DNA of 64,000 bases from Congeria kusceri (taxonomy: Eukaryota > Mollusca > Bivalvia > Myida > Dreissenidae). Below, piece after piece: positions 26,841-38,215 of this stretch (positions are counted from its first letter, which is position 1; every line of letters starts with the position of its first letter). A program made the position numbers and the translations under genes. The notes below the pieces were generated by a model, which saw only the letters and a list, made by a program, of their open reading frames with translations, was not told the origin of the DNA and searched no databases. Location: NCBI GenBank assembly GCA_027627225.1, contig CM051034.1:11549761-11613760 (forward strand). The letters run 5' to 3'.

Positions 26841-27240
26841 TTTTTATAGAACAATTAATTAATAACAATCAATTCTATCAAAACAATCAACCCGAGCTCT
26901 ACTCCGTGTCTATTATGATACCCTGTTAGTGTTCGAACATCCTATAATTAAAGTTCAGACCTTAAACCTTTGTACGGAAGTTAGTTTCTGCTTATATTAT
27001 AGCGCACTAGCGACTCGGGATATTGAGGGGTAGGAATCCTGCTAACATGGCCCACAGGTCGCAAGAAGAGAATTGTTAGCCTCAGAGCACTCAAAGTCCC
27101 TAGCCTATCACCAATAATATAATTTAAATTACCTTTAGTTCTTGTCGATGCAAACACAACCGATTCGGGAGCAAATCTGCTAGAAATTACCAGCGCTCAC
27201 TCTTTTTTACTACCCTAATATCCGGGCAACTTTATTTAAA
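26841..27240. other. Non-coding stretch
   Basis: No gene or recognised repeat seen. Confidence 0.4.
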
Positions 27241-28312
27241 CCCTGGTCACACATAGCCTGCGACCAATTAAAGACCAACTCCCGACCATCAACAACCAGT
27301 GGTTGCTGAAGGTCTTTAAAAGGTCTTTAACAGGTTGTTGGAGGTCGGCGACTGGTTGTCGATGGTCGTCGACTGGTCCTAAGACCCATTTTTGTCGCAG
27401 ATGGTCTTCGATGTTGCATCGAAGACCTTTTGCCGACCAAATAGGTTGTGGGCAGGTTTTCGTTGGTCTTTGTTTAGTCAGCGATCAATCGCAGACTGGT
27501 CTGCGACGATCGTCGACTAGCCGCAGACCAAGTGTGACCTGTCGGAAACCAATTTTTTATCTCCGACTGGTGAGCGATTGATCATCGACTGATTGCCGAT
27601 TGGTCGGCAGTTAGTCGCAGACCATCTCACGACCGCTCGCCGAGTTACATTTGTCTCCAAAAACACATGAAAAAACGCACAATTTAACAATTAGTCTTCA
27701 AAACGTGGTAGGAAACGTTATAGTTATAATTTAAAAGTGTAATCAGCAGGGCAGTGACAAGAGGATATTGCTGGATATGGAAAGTGTGCTTGATACTAGT
27801 AGTTTACCTTAACATTAAAATGTGCTGCCGGACATAGTAGAGTACAATAATATAATAATTAAAATTGAATTAAATAATCAACAAAACAACACGAATACAT
27901 TCATTTTCTTAAATTTTCACAAGGCATACATTTAAATATAGCGCGATGTCATGTATATGGGCATACGTTTTTTGAACAATAAGAAAAATCATAGAACTGA
28001 ATTAAATATCGAATAATCCTAATTCCGCCCAACGAGCATCAACAACCAATCGCCAACTAATCGCCAACTAGTCCCCAACCAATCGCCAACTAATCGCCAG
28101 CCAGTCTTTGATGATTGTTGATGGTCGGAAGACAATCGCCGACTTTTCGTACGACCGGTCGCCGACCAGTTTTTGATCAATCGCCGACCAGTCTCCGACT
28201 AAAATTACAATGCTTTTTTGTGGATTTTGTTCGCCAGAGGTTGTCGTTGGTCGCCGCAAATTGTAGTTGTCGGTGGTCGGTAATCGGTCGGCGACCTATG
28301 TGTGACCTAGGC
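27241..28312. mobile_element. Fold-back (MITE-like) element with GACCAATCGCC-type arms
   Basis: The left terminus CCCTGGTCACACATAG is the inverted match of CTATGTGTGACCTAGG at the right. Each arm (about 27241-27650 and 28020-28312) consists of short diverged subrepeats of GACCAATCGCCGACT and its complement. The interior (27650-28020) is plain AT-rich sequence without an ORF. Flanks TTTAAA and TTTATAAA may be a diverged target duplication. Confidence 0.7.
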
Positions 28313-28784
28313 TTTATAAAACGACTCACGCGGGTTTTGGGTTTTGATTTCATTACTAACACGTCTAATGTCACAATACTAACTATTGCATACAGATGAG
28401 CAATCTAAACATAATATGTTAGATTTATTGGTCTCAAATATACTTATTAGCTTTTAATGTAACTTGTACACATTGTTTGTTCATTTGTGTAAAGTAGATT
28501 AACAGGTTAACACTTTATATTTGAGATCATCGATTGAATAAAGCGCTCAATTTATTTACATTATGATGGACATATGTGAAACGTTAATTACCTATACAGC
28601 ACATTATACAACACGGAACACACGAAAGAAACTGTTTTAAAACTGGAGTCATCACCATGGAACTTTCAGTTCGACGCATTGCAAGTTTAAATGGTCAAAA
28701 GGCGCACCGAACTGAAATTTTGATATTGTTTGACAATAATATGATAGTTTTACAGTTGTGACTTCACAGATGATAAGACATATA
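28313..28784. other. Non-coding stretch
   Basis: No gene seen between the fold-back element and resumption of unit copy C. Confidence 0.4.
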
Positions 28785-29124
28785 CGACTGAGGCAAACGA
28801 CATTGTTTATAATGTAAAAGTTATGATACTCACCACGTCCAGTCTATTAAGCATCACTTAATAGTATTATAACAATACAAATAATAGCGGACTTAACGAC
28901 TCGTTTGAGAAAGCCCTTCTAAAAATAGACTGCCACTGTTCGGTGTGTGATATTGAAGATGCGATGTTGATTCTACGTTCCTAATACACTAGTTAAACGA
29001 AATATTAAATACTAACTTAAAACGATTTTTTTCGATTGATAAATTTCTTTTACAAATATTACCTGAAATATATTGTGAAATATATTGGAAAAAAGTCGTA
29101 CAATCTAAATTTTAAACGAAAAAG

Positions 29125-29180
29125 CTTGAACCCGGGTCCTCGGCTTATGAGGCTGATACTCTGACTACGTCGATAAACAA
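29125..29180 (-). repeat. tRNA-Met-like remnant / SINE head (copy C)
   Basis: Third copy of the tRNA-like remnant, with the same loop and box-B-like sequence. Confidence 0.45.
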
Positions 29181-29829
29181 CTTCATACATTTTGGAAATA
29201 TGTTTGTACTACTTGTCCTTTCGGGAGTCTTTTGTAAACTACGGAACTCCGGAATACTTTATATGATATTTTAGGTTAAATGCGAATTCGGAGACTATAT
29301 GCCATTTTTGTACATAGTTTACAAATCTGTGAAATGTACTGTTTGTTGACGTTGTGAATTACCTGGACACACCATATTAACTATTTAATTCGAATAGCGT
29401 AAGAATTGTATTTTAACTTGCTGACATATATTAATCTTCCGTTATACATATACGTATTCTATACTTTTATATACAATAAAATTTAAACCTGTTTTAATTT
29501 GAGGAATCCCATTTACCACATAACCCAAATAGTCTGACAGAACCTGCAGTGGACCGTGCAATAACTTATATACAAAATGTTTTTGGTTTTTCTTGTTGTC
29601 AGTACCATACTATAACAGAATCTTGATGATGACACCTTGCGATCCTTAAGCAACTCTCCCTATTCAAGATGGCGTCCAATATGGCCGCCAAAAGTCATGT
29701 TTGGTCTAAAATTTGGTTATGTAATTGATTTGGTCAATGATTTTCTTCTTGAAAACGATTACTAGTATTAGTTATAACTGTCAATCAATCCAAATTAAAC
29801 ACGTATTATCACTTTTAGAACTTCAGAAC

Positions 29830-30950
29830 ACCATTTCCCTTTTTCACGAGTAAAATTGCAAAAATCCAAAAATGGCCTCGATTTGGGTACAGAGTTATTT
29901 TACCTTGTTTGTGAGAAAAAAGGATATGTAGGAGAATTCATTTGTTTATTCTATTTTTGTTCAAACTTGCACTGTTTGTGTATGACCATTTGGTCGCCAT
30001 CAATGTCCAAATTGGGCCAGATCGGACCAGAAAGACCATAGTTTTTGACCTTGTTTGTGATAACAAATCCATAATTTGTTAACAAATTGTCGTTCAGTTT
30101 CCATAGAATTATGTGTTTATTCCTTATTGACTTCATTTGCACAGTTTGTGTATGATCATAAACTCTCATCTGGGTGCAATAATGAGCAAGATAGAACCAG
30201 GAACAATAGAGTTGTTTTCTATTTTTTATGAAAAAATTAGCAAAAATGGACATTGTGTAACACAGAAACTTCATTTTTCATTTTATCTTGAGTCAACTTC
30301 TACAGCTTGTGTATGGCCATAGAGTGGCTATTAAAACAGAGTTAATAGTAATTTTTCACGAAAACGATTATTTGTTATAATTGGCTCAATATAGTAACAC
30401 ATCAATCCAAAGTACACACTTTATATATTTTTTTTAATAAATATAGGTACGCCGAAAATTTTCTCAAAAATAATACATTTGAATGAAAAATTCAGTATGT
30501 TATTTCTTTCAAACAATTTTGGAAATTTAAATATGTATTTCACATATTTGGGTTTTAGCTCCTCTGAGTACTTCGTGCACTTTGGTATAGGTGGTGGGTG
30601 GGGTGGGGGGGGGGGGGGGAACTGTTTGTGGGAAAAAATAAAAAAGAACAATTTAGGAGATTTCATTTATTTGTTAGCTCACCTGCTCGGTTAACTATTG
30701 GTTTAGGGGACTGTCCTGCGTCGTCCGTAACGCGTCTGGGCGTGGACGCGATAGAGACTTCACTTTTCATTCAATCTTTACAAAACATGCACAGTTTGTG
30801 TATGACCATAAAAACTGGTTCGATAAAGGGCCAGATCGGAACATGAACACTGGAGTTATTTCCCCCTTTTCATTAGAAAAACTGCAAAATGTACATTGTG
30901 CAACATACAGATTTCCATTTTTCAACTGAATTTGACCAAACTATTCCTTA
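29830..30950. repeat. Degenerate tandem array, about 170-200 bp unit (copy C)
   Basis: Counterpart of 1790-2930. The G-rich tract (about 30591-30619) is longer and interrupted by T, and the distal part is shortened compared with A and B. Confidence 0.7.
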
Positions 30951-32019
30951 TCGACGATAAACGTAACACTGACAGGTGCCTCTATTGCTGTCACTTGCGA
31001 CTATTGTAATTATTGTGTAAAAGTAAAAAAACAAAACACCGCTGGATGTTTGAACCTCATGTGATTATAAAGATTGGATGAACCTCTGTGTTAAGTAAGT
31101 GTGATTGGTCATGGTAAACAAGCTTGAACGTTGTTGTCTACAGTTTCGACCCATAAACGCACATGTATTGCATTATCGATTGCCAGGTATGTAACAGAAA
31201 TAGGCCAGACACACATCTTTATAGCGCATGTTGGTTGCCAGGTTAACAACAGAAGGCAGGACAGGTATCTGTATTGCACCTGCCGATTGCCAGGTCAACA
31301 ACAGTAAAATATCTGACTGATGTGGGTCATTTTATTGGCGATGACATTCATATGTCAGAGCTGTTTTCTGTCATTGCCTATACTCAGGTGAGCGCTTTGA
31401 GTCATGATGGCCCTCTTTTTTAATTTTGACCAAACGTGCACTGTTTGCGTATGACAATAAGGTCTCAGTCAATGTCTACCAGTATTATGAACCAGATGAT
31501 CTCAGTTCGGACCAGAAAACCCAGAGTTATTGACCTGTTTTATAAAAGAAGGTCTATGGTCTTGATAGAGACTACATTTTTTACTTGGGATGACAACAAA
31601 TTGTATTTCAATAACCGGTTAATTGGTTTTGGTATTGGAGCTGTTAACGGGTGAGCTAAATACAATTTATAAGACACAACAAGAGTGCCATTGTCACAAA
31701 GATACGCCCGTCAAAGAAGCTTTTTGGGGTAAAGATTCAATAATTAAGGAGAAACATTTCAAAAACTAATGAAGTAGAGTCATGGTATTTGGGCATTTAA
31801 TTCATTATCATTGCTTCTCTCTGTGTGGTGAGTTGAGGTATCAAAACTGTTCCATGTATATTGTTACATCTATATCAAGACAACACAATAATCAAGGTGG
31901 GTAATTAAAACTTTTGTAATTATGAGTTATAGTTATTGTATGCTTCACTTACCCATCTAATGATAGGAACTTATTGAAAATCCCTGTATGCATAGCAATA
32001 TCATGCTCTGTACAATTAT

Positions 32020-32760
32020 TTGACATTTGACCTTGAATTGTGCCCTTGAACTTGGACCAAGAACATGCCGCGACATGTTATTTGAAAATCCATCCATGCT
32101 GGACAAAGGTATGCTCCGGGCAAAGTGCTCAGTATTGATTTCATATATTTGACCTTTGACCTTGAATTAGGACCTTGAACTTGCACCTAGGGACCTGGTT
32201 CTTGCGCGTGACACTCCGACTCACGATGCTTGTCACTTCTGCCAAGTTATTTGAATATTCATCCATGCTGGACAAAGATATGTTCCGGACAAAGTGTTAA
32301 GGATTGATTTCTTATATTTGACCTCTGACCTTGAATTTGACCTTGGACCAAGAAACCTGGTTAATGCGCGCGACACTCCATCTCACCATGTCATGGGCAT
32401 GCTTGTCACTTCTGCAAAAATATTTGAAAATCCGTCCATGCTGGACTAGATATGCTCCTTACAAAGTGTTATGGATTGATTCCTTATAGTTGACCTTGAA
32501 TTGTGACCTTGACCTTGAACCTAATGATCTGGTTCTTTCGCGCGACACTCTCACCACTCTCACAAAGAAATGCTCCCGATAGTGTTAATGATTGATTTCT
32601 TATATTTGACATTTGACCTTGAATTGTAACCTTGACCTTGGACCAGGGGACCTGATTTATGAACGCGACACTCCGTCTCATCATGCTTGTCACTTCTGCA
32701 AAGTTATTCGAAAATCCATCCATGTTGGACAAAGATATGCTCCGGACAAGCTTTTCCCGA
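32020..32760 (+). repeat. GACCTTGAA-type tandem array (copy C)
   Basis: Counterpart of 3946-4710 with a private deletion in the fourth unit (near 32545-32570) that removes the ATTTGAAAATTCATCC block. Confidence 0.85.
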
Positions 32761-34019
32761 CGCACACCCGCCCAGAATGTGCATGTTCGTCTATTTGGCG
32801 GCCATCTTGTCCCTCATATTGTTTCTGCGGAAATGCTCAATGATTACAGGTTGTCATCACGCGGATTCGTGGATGACAATGTCTTAGCTATATAAAATGC
32901 TAAAACATTGTGTATATAAGCTATTGCACGCTTATTGGGAAGTATGCTGCTTAGCTGCTGGACTAAAACTCCCAGCAGTTGTTACATCCCCATTGGTACT
33001 TCTGTAGTTACCACTGCCACCACGAGTTAAAAACTTACAGATGTGAACGTTTTTAGGGGAGACCACTGTCAGGATGTTAAAGATTTATTTTTAGAATATG
33101 TTGATAATTATTATTTTATAACAATCCCTCAGAAATGTTGCATTATCGGTCCAGATACAAATGAAAAACAAAAAGATATAGAGAAAAAGTAATCATAACA
33201 ACGCAAGGATTTTACGGTGTCCACGTACTTTTCTTCTGCTTGTCCGCGATTTTAATTCGCGCCATCTGATCTGACTATGGTCACTTGGAACTTCATGCCG
33301 ACAGGGATTAAATGAGCTATGCTCGGACCCAGTTAAATCTCTGCGCGGAGGTTGCCCATTACCTCGGTTAGGGCCAGTTATTATATAAAAGTTAATACAA
33401 CGTATACTTTCATTTGTATTTATTCTATACAGTTATACCAAATAAAGCAATGAATGTTCACCATGTAGCGTATGGTATTTTTTATAATTAGCAATTACAA
33501 ACAATACAATGCAGCCATGTTTGACCAATCATGCTTGTATAATGAACTTTACTATTTTTTCTGAAATTAAAATAACAAAATATTTGTAAAAAATCAAATT
33601 ATAGGTACGTCATTTACATGAAATTTCACAAAATCTAATTCGGTGACCACAAGACGGACAAATGACAAACTTGCAACCGATAAGTACAAACAGAAATATA
33701 AAAATGACAATATACTGAAACGTCTATAAAACGTGTCCCCCGGAAGAAGAAACGTAAACATGATTTTAAATGCTCCTTGACATTTGATGTATAGATTAGA
33801 AGACTATTTTATAACTTGTCTTTTGCAAAGGTCGTTATAAATAATGATGTTACATTATTTTATTTTACGTGAAAGCAGGTATGTTACAATGGATACTTTT
33901 TTAACAATAACTAACGAAATATCATTGTTTATGTTCAGAAATAGTTTGACGTCTCGTTCAGTATGGATAATGAGCCGAATCTTCAGCTTCGCATCCGACA
34001 TATCAAATGAGTGTTTCAG
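32761..34019. other. End of unit copy C and unique spacer
   Basis: Unit homology stops at about 33250 in GATTTTA. The following 770 bases are unique in the window, AT-rich and without a supported gene. Confidence 0.45.
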
Positions 34020-34171
34020 TGCGTTTTAGACGAGGAGCACGGCAAATGCACACACAATGTCTTATTCTCTGGTATCAGTGTGTTAGACTCTGGTTGGTGT
34101 ACGAAGGGATGTTGTCAGCCACCGGCAGTGGAAGAGTTTTGGGATTCATTCGACACATTGGCCTGTTTCCA
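34020..34171 (+). CDS. Possible internal exon of a cysteine-rich protein
   Basis: Bases 34020-34171 lie between an acceptor-like TTTCAG and a donor-like GTTAAG. The frame starting TGC encodes about 50 residues including HGKCTHNVLF, DSGWCTKGCCQPP and FDTLACF, with six cysteines and codons richer in G+C than the surroundings (GAC GAG GAG CAC GGC). I do not recognise the family. No partner exon was found in the window, so this could be an exon fragment or chance. Confidence 0.25.
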
Positions 34172-34303
34172 GTTAAGTCTTTTACATATTGGATTCTTCA
34201 TTATGAACTGCTTTTAGTTGCAGTTGTTGTGGTTTTTGTTTGAATGTATGATTATACAATCTTATTGTGCATCAAAAGACATAGTCCCCAACGAAATTAC
34301 TTA

Positions 34304-35480
34304 TTAGGTCATACATAAGCAATGACTCGAGAAGCATAAAACATACGACCAATGACAATTGAGATAAAAATAGATTGTAACTAAACACTTGGACCAAAAT
34401 TTTTCAAAAAAGATATTTGACAGTTCAAATAGAAAAATGAATACCATTCTGACAGACAAAACGACAAGATTTGCACGGATACACGCCGGACACTCAAGTC
34501 TCTTCTTGTATAAACAACAACACGAGAATATGAGTGAACAATAAATAACTGGATATAAATAGGTAATAGGTACCAGTCGCATGTCGTATCAAAGAAAAGC
34601 TTTCTCTTACTAGAAACACAAAACGCAAAATCATCCAAAGAGCTTAGCGTGTCAACCTTTTGTAAAAAATGCGCATAAATAAGCACGTTTAATACGTTTG
34701 TTGATGTCATAAACAAAACAGATAAAAGATGAAACGCAACCCAAGAATAACGTAATGCCTGCAGTGATGTGCTCTAGATAAAGATTGTTCAAAATTTGGT
34801 TGGACCCCATTTACACAAGCAACGGCGAAGTGTCTGGATAAAAAGATTGTACTTTAATTGCGAAATAATGTTCTTAATGTCATAGCTTTTATTAGTTTTG
34901 TTTAATAACGGACTTCTTTCCGTGTTGGTCCGTCTATCATTATCATCATTTTCGATTTTGATAGAAGAATGCTGGGTTAATCTTTCGACATTTAACTCGT
35001 AACTTTCCAAGAAATCTTTAGCTCTTTCAAATGTTTTCTCTTTATCGAATTTCCGTTGTCGGTGGTCCACATCGTTTAGATTAATTTCTTTACTTTTAGT
35101 TTCAGCTGATTAAAAAAAAAATGTCTTCGTACGACCATGTATCCTCCCAGACATATTTTTTTGCTTGCATGATTATTTGGAACGGTGGAGATTCTTCGCT
35201 GCTATCATCTTTTTTTCCCTAAATTTTCTACATTTGTACATTTTTCACTAACATCAATCCCTTTGATCTTTCCTTTTCTATTCCCCGAGTCTTTAAATGT
35301 TTTCTACAATAGCGTGGTGGTAGGTCAGTTTATTTGCCATACGAATTTCGACGTGATCTCCATGTTCCAAAAAAGGATATCCTTCATTCTCATGCCTTCT
35401 GTACGAAACAGATTTTCTACACATCATACATCCCGGGCTTTCACCGTGGCTCTCTATTATACGATACTTAAACTATTTCT
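34304..35480 (-). pseudogene. LRAT-domain relic L5, diverged, catalytic motif deleted
   Basis: The minus strand reads CMMCRKSVSYRRHENEG, PFLEHGDHVEIRMANKLTYHHAIVE (about 35380-35305, the complete histidine box), then frame-shifted FKDSGNRKG and IDVSEKC, LGGYMVVRRHF, NLNDVDHRQRKFDKE, and finally YNLFIQ followed in another frame by HFAVACVNG (near 34800-34840). The expected NCE between these is missing through an 8-base deletion, so the thiol nucleophile is gone. Further breaks occur after HHAIVEN and at a run of nine T. Hydrophobic C-terminal segments resembling those of L2 remain (MVFIFLFELSNIFFEKFW). Clearly a pseudogene, useful as an outgroup for L1-L4. Confidence 0.7.
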
Positions 35481-35499
35481 CTCTGTGTTCATATGTCCA

Positions 35500-37103
35500 G
35501 CAAATGAAGTTATTAATACTACATGACACTGAATAAAACCAGTTACTACTGCCGTTTAAATTCACACCACATCTCGATTTGAAAACTGAACGATAACATA
35601 AAACACAATGAACATTTGAAGGCCTAGTTTAAGGAATGTCTGGCCACTCCATTGGGTATTCCACTCAGTGTATTGGTCCACCATAAATTCTCGTATCATT
35701 ATCTGCAATCTTTTCTCTCAGCTGACTAAGCAATGGCTTTGTGCCCTGTTTCATTAACTATCTACCTCTGCAGCAGTGTATTATCTCACTTGATAAGAGT
35801 CGCCACACTGTGACCACTGTAAGGTGCCAATACACAGGGGTATAATACCCCAGATTTGGCGGGGGGGGGGGGGGGGTCAAATAAAGAAGGATTAAACTAG
35901 GTCTTTAACAGATAGAATAAACGTACTTAATCTACCAGGAAATAATAAATATATTGATTACTGATTAAAATAAATAAAACGAACTCAAGCAATAGTTCTT
36001 CGTATAAGTTAAACAATTTGAACACAAAACGCCTGTTCAATCATGTGCAACAATCTCGCTTTTAAGCGCGGCGAAAAATCGATACTTCTCAAGTGAAATT
36101 TACATGGATTTGATAGGGAGCGTTAAATATTATTTGCCGTTACTTCCATATTTTTTTACTCTCAGAAAAGAACAAACGGATTTGAAACGAGAATTTATGC
36201 TCTTTAACGTAGTACCATTATTTTATTTTATTTTAAAATGTATGCGGGGGAATTCTCACTTTTGTAACATCACCCTATTTCCTATAGAAATCAATAGAAC
36301 CTCGGTCGGAAACATGGGGCATTTTCAACTTTATCGCATAAAAAAACTTCTCCTTGTTTGTCAGAAAAGTACAAAAGAATTTAAAAAATTCATTCTGTGC
36401 TTGTTTGAGTGATGTTAATTGTGTTTAATTATTTAAAATTGTAGGGGGTGGGGGGGGGGGAATTTAGGCTTAAATGAGGTATCTATACATTATAGTTTAA
36501 AATTCATTTCATTGACTCAATACGGAAATAAACGAGAGTTGTCGAACGATGCCGAGTGAAACGTGGAACACCACCGTTCTAGCAGTATATGTTCCCGCGG
36601 CATTTATTGGGGGTAATAAACAGATAACAATCTTGGTATTCGTATCATAGACCTTATAATCTGCAGTTAAGCTGATAATGAAATCCAGAAGGAAGTTTAG
36701 ATTATTGTTTGTTTTATAACAATGCATTAGAGTTATATTCATTGAGATATTTCAGAGTAAGCATGTTAATTTATAGCAGAAGACATACTTTCAATTATTG
36801 TTTAATTAAAGATAAGAAATTATGCCTAAAATTTTTGATCCAAAACAAGTTCTTAATTGCAAAACGTCAACATAATGCCCGAAATGAAAGAAGCAAAGGA
36901 AAAATAAAAAACAGTTTTTTTTATACGCTTATCAATAATTCCATACTTAAATTAAGACAAAACAAGCTAGAATAACTGAAATTACAAAGTTCTGATAATG
37001 TAACTATTAAAATTTATAACTTTAAATGATTTAACTTTTTTAAGTTTCTATATAAATTAAAGCTTAATATATCAAATGAAAATGGGGTCATGCAGGCACT
37101 ATA
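35500..37103. other. Non-coding stretch with G homopolymers
   Basis: No gene supported. G tracts at 35859-35876 and 36444-36460. Short open frames here lack recognisable domains. Confidence 0.45.
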
Positions 37104-37113
37104 TGGATCGGTG

Positions 37114-37653
37114 GGTATCCAGACAAAAGCCCCTTGCTCAAAAGCCCCTTGGTTTAAAAATGCACACATGGACATAAGCCCCTTGGTCTATTTGAGAGAG
37201 TGGACATAAGCCCTTTGGTAGATTAAACAGGGTGGATAAGCCCCTTAGTAGATATCACAGAGTGGAAAAAAGCCCCCTGATGATTTTAATGTTGGTTTCC
37301 ATTGAACTGCAACTACAGTTGTACGTTTTTATTGTTCTTTCTTAGGTGCAAAATGTTATATTTGTGTTTTTTGAAGTATAGATGGACTTAAATTAAAGTT
37401 ATCAGTTTGTCAACAGTTGATTGCTATTCATGAAAAGTTTCCCTTTGATGGATGGAATTTTCTATTGAACGCAATATACAATATCAGAAAGGGGTTGGTG
37501 TTCACTACTTCATAATCATCAAGGGGGTTTTGTCCACCCTGTTTAATCTACCAAGGGGCTTAAGTCCACTCTGTCAAATATACCAAGGGGCTTATGTCCA
37601 TATGGGCATTTTTAGACCTAGGGGCTTTTGGGCAAGGGCTTTTATACTACACT
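37114..37653. mobile_element. 540-bp fold-back MITE with 10-bp target duplication
   Basis: The direct repeat TGGATCGGTG lies immediately outside at 37104-37113 and 37654-37663. The arms (37118-37285 and 37519-37653) are inverted repeats of about 165 bp made of 35-40-bp modules carrying AAGCCCCTTGGT and GTGGACATAAGCCCC. The interior has no ORF that could encode a transposase, so it is non-autonomous. Duplication length of 9-10 bp would suit a MULE-like transposase; this is inference. Confidence 0.88.
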
Positions 37654-37940
37654 TGGATCGGTGTTATAATCAGCTGATAACGATCATTATACGTGGGTGC
37701 TGTCCTAATGACTGTCAGTGAACTTCAGCAAGTACTGACGGAAAAGGGTGTGAAAACAAAGCAGAGAAAAAACAAAACGAAAAATAATTGAAATTGAATA
37801 ATTGAATTCTGAAAGACACGTGTTTACTGTTTTACTGTGTCGAATGCTTATCAGACAAAGAATGATGTTTTATAATTGATGATTTGAGATCCAGCTGTAA
37901 ATTATCAATTTATAAAGAGAACCAGCAGCAATGCATGCTT

Positions 37941-37985
37941 TGTAATATAACTGTTTTTTTTAAATCTAAATTATTGTTGCTGTTA
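37941..37985 (+). repeat. Copy of the Penelope-element leader repeat
   Basis: The segment around AACTGTTTTTTTTAAATC and TAAATTATTGTTGCTGTTA recurs at 39929-39973, with two shorter copies at about 39969-40000 and 40041-40065, directly upstream of the Penelope-like ORF. Confidence 0.7.
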
Positions 37986-38008
37986 TTATTTTTACATTTT
38001 TCTTCTTG

Positions 38009-38098
38009 TGATGATGATGACGACGTAGATGATATTGATGATGATAATAATAATAATAATAATAATAATAATTATTATTATTATTATTGACAGTAGTT

Positions 38099-38190
<92 letters not shown>

Positions 38191-38215
38191 TGTTGTTGTT
38201 GTTGTTGTTGTTATA
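38009..38215 (+). repeat. Compound trinucleotide microsatellite
   Basis: Consecutive blocks of (GAT)n, (AAT)n, (ATT)n, about 33 units of (AGT)n and (TGT)n. AAT followed by ATT is self-complementary and can form a hairpin. Confidence 0.95.

Larger units (their letters stand above)
24535..28784. other. 4.25-kb segment present only in unit copy C
   Basis: Sits exactly between TGTAGCTTAA and CGACTGAGGC, which are adjacent in copies A and B. It contains an AT-rich array, an LRAT fragment (L4) and a fold-back element. No clear target-site duplication flanks it. Because it carries another LRAT copy, a recombination or deletion history is more plausible than insertion of one transposon. Confidence 0.8.
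23791..33250. repeat. Segmental tandem duplication, copy C (rearranged, truncated)
   Basis: Third copy. It follows B and A to 24534, is interrupted by 4.25 kb of unrelated sequence (24535-28784), resumes at the exact next base of the unit (CGACTGAGGCAAACGACAT), and runs to about 33250, where homology stops inside the sequence corresponding to 5208-5215 of copy A. It also carries about 80 bp extra near 31037-31120, and about 260 bp near 31280-31540 replaces a different segment of A (about 3196-3455). Confidence 0.9.

Noticed and set aside
27303..28399. Open frames in the fold-back arms (Arg/Ser/Thr-rich)
   Set aside because: They follow the CGACC subrepeats in inverted arms and have no recognisable domain.
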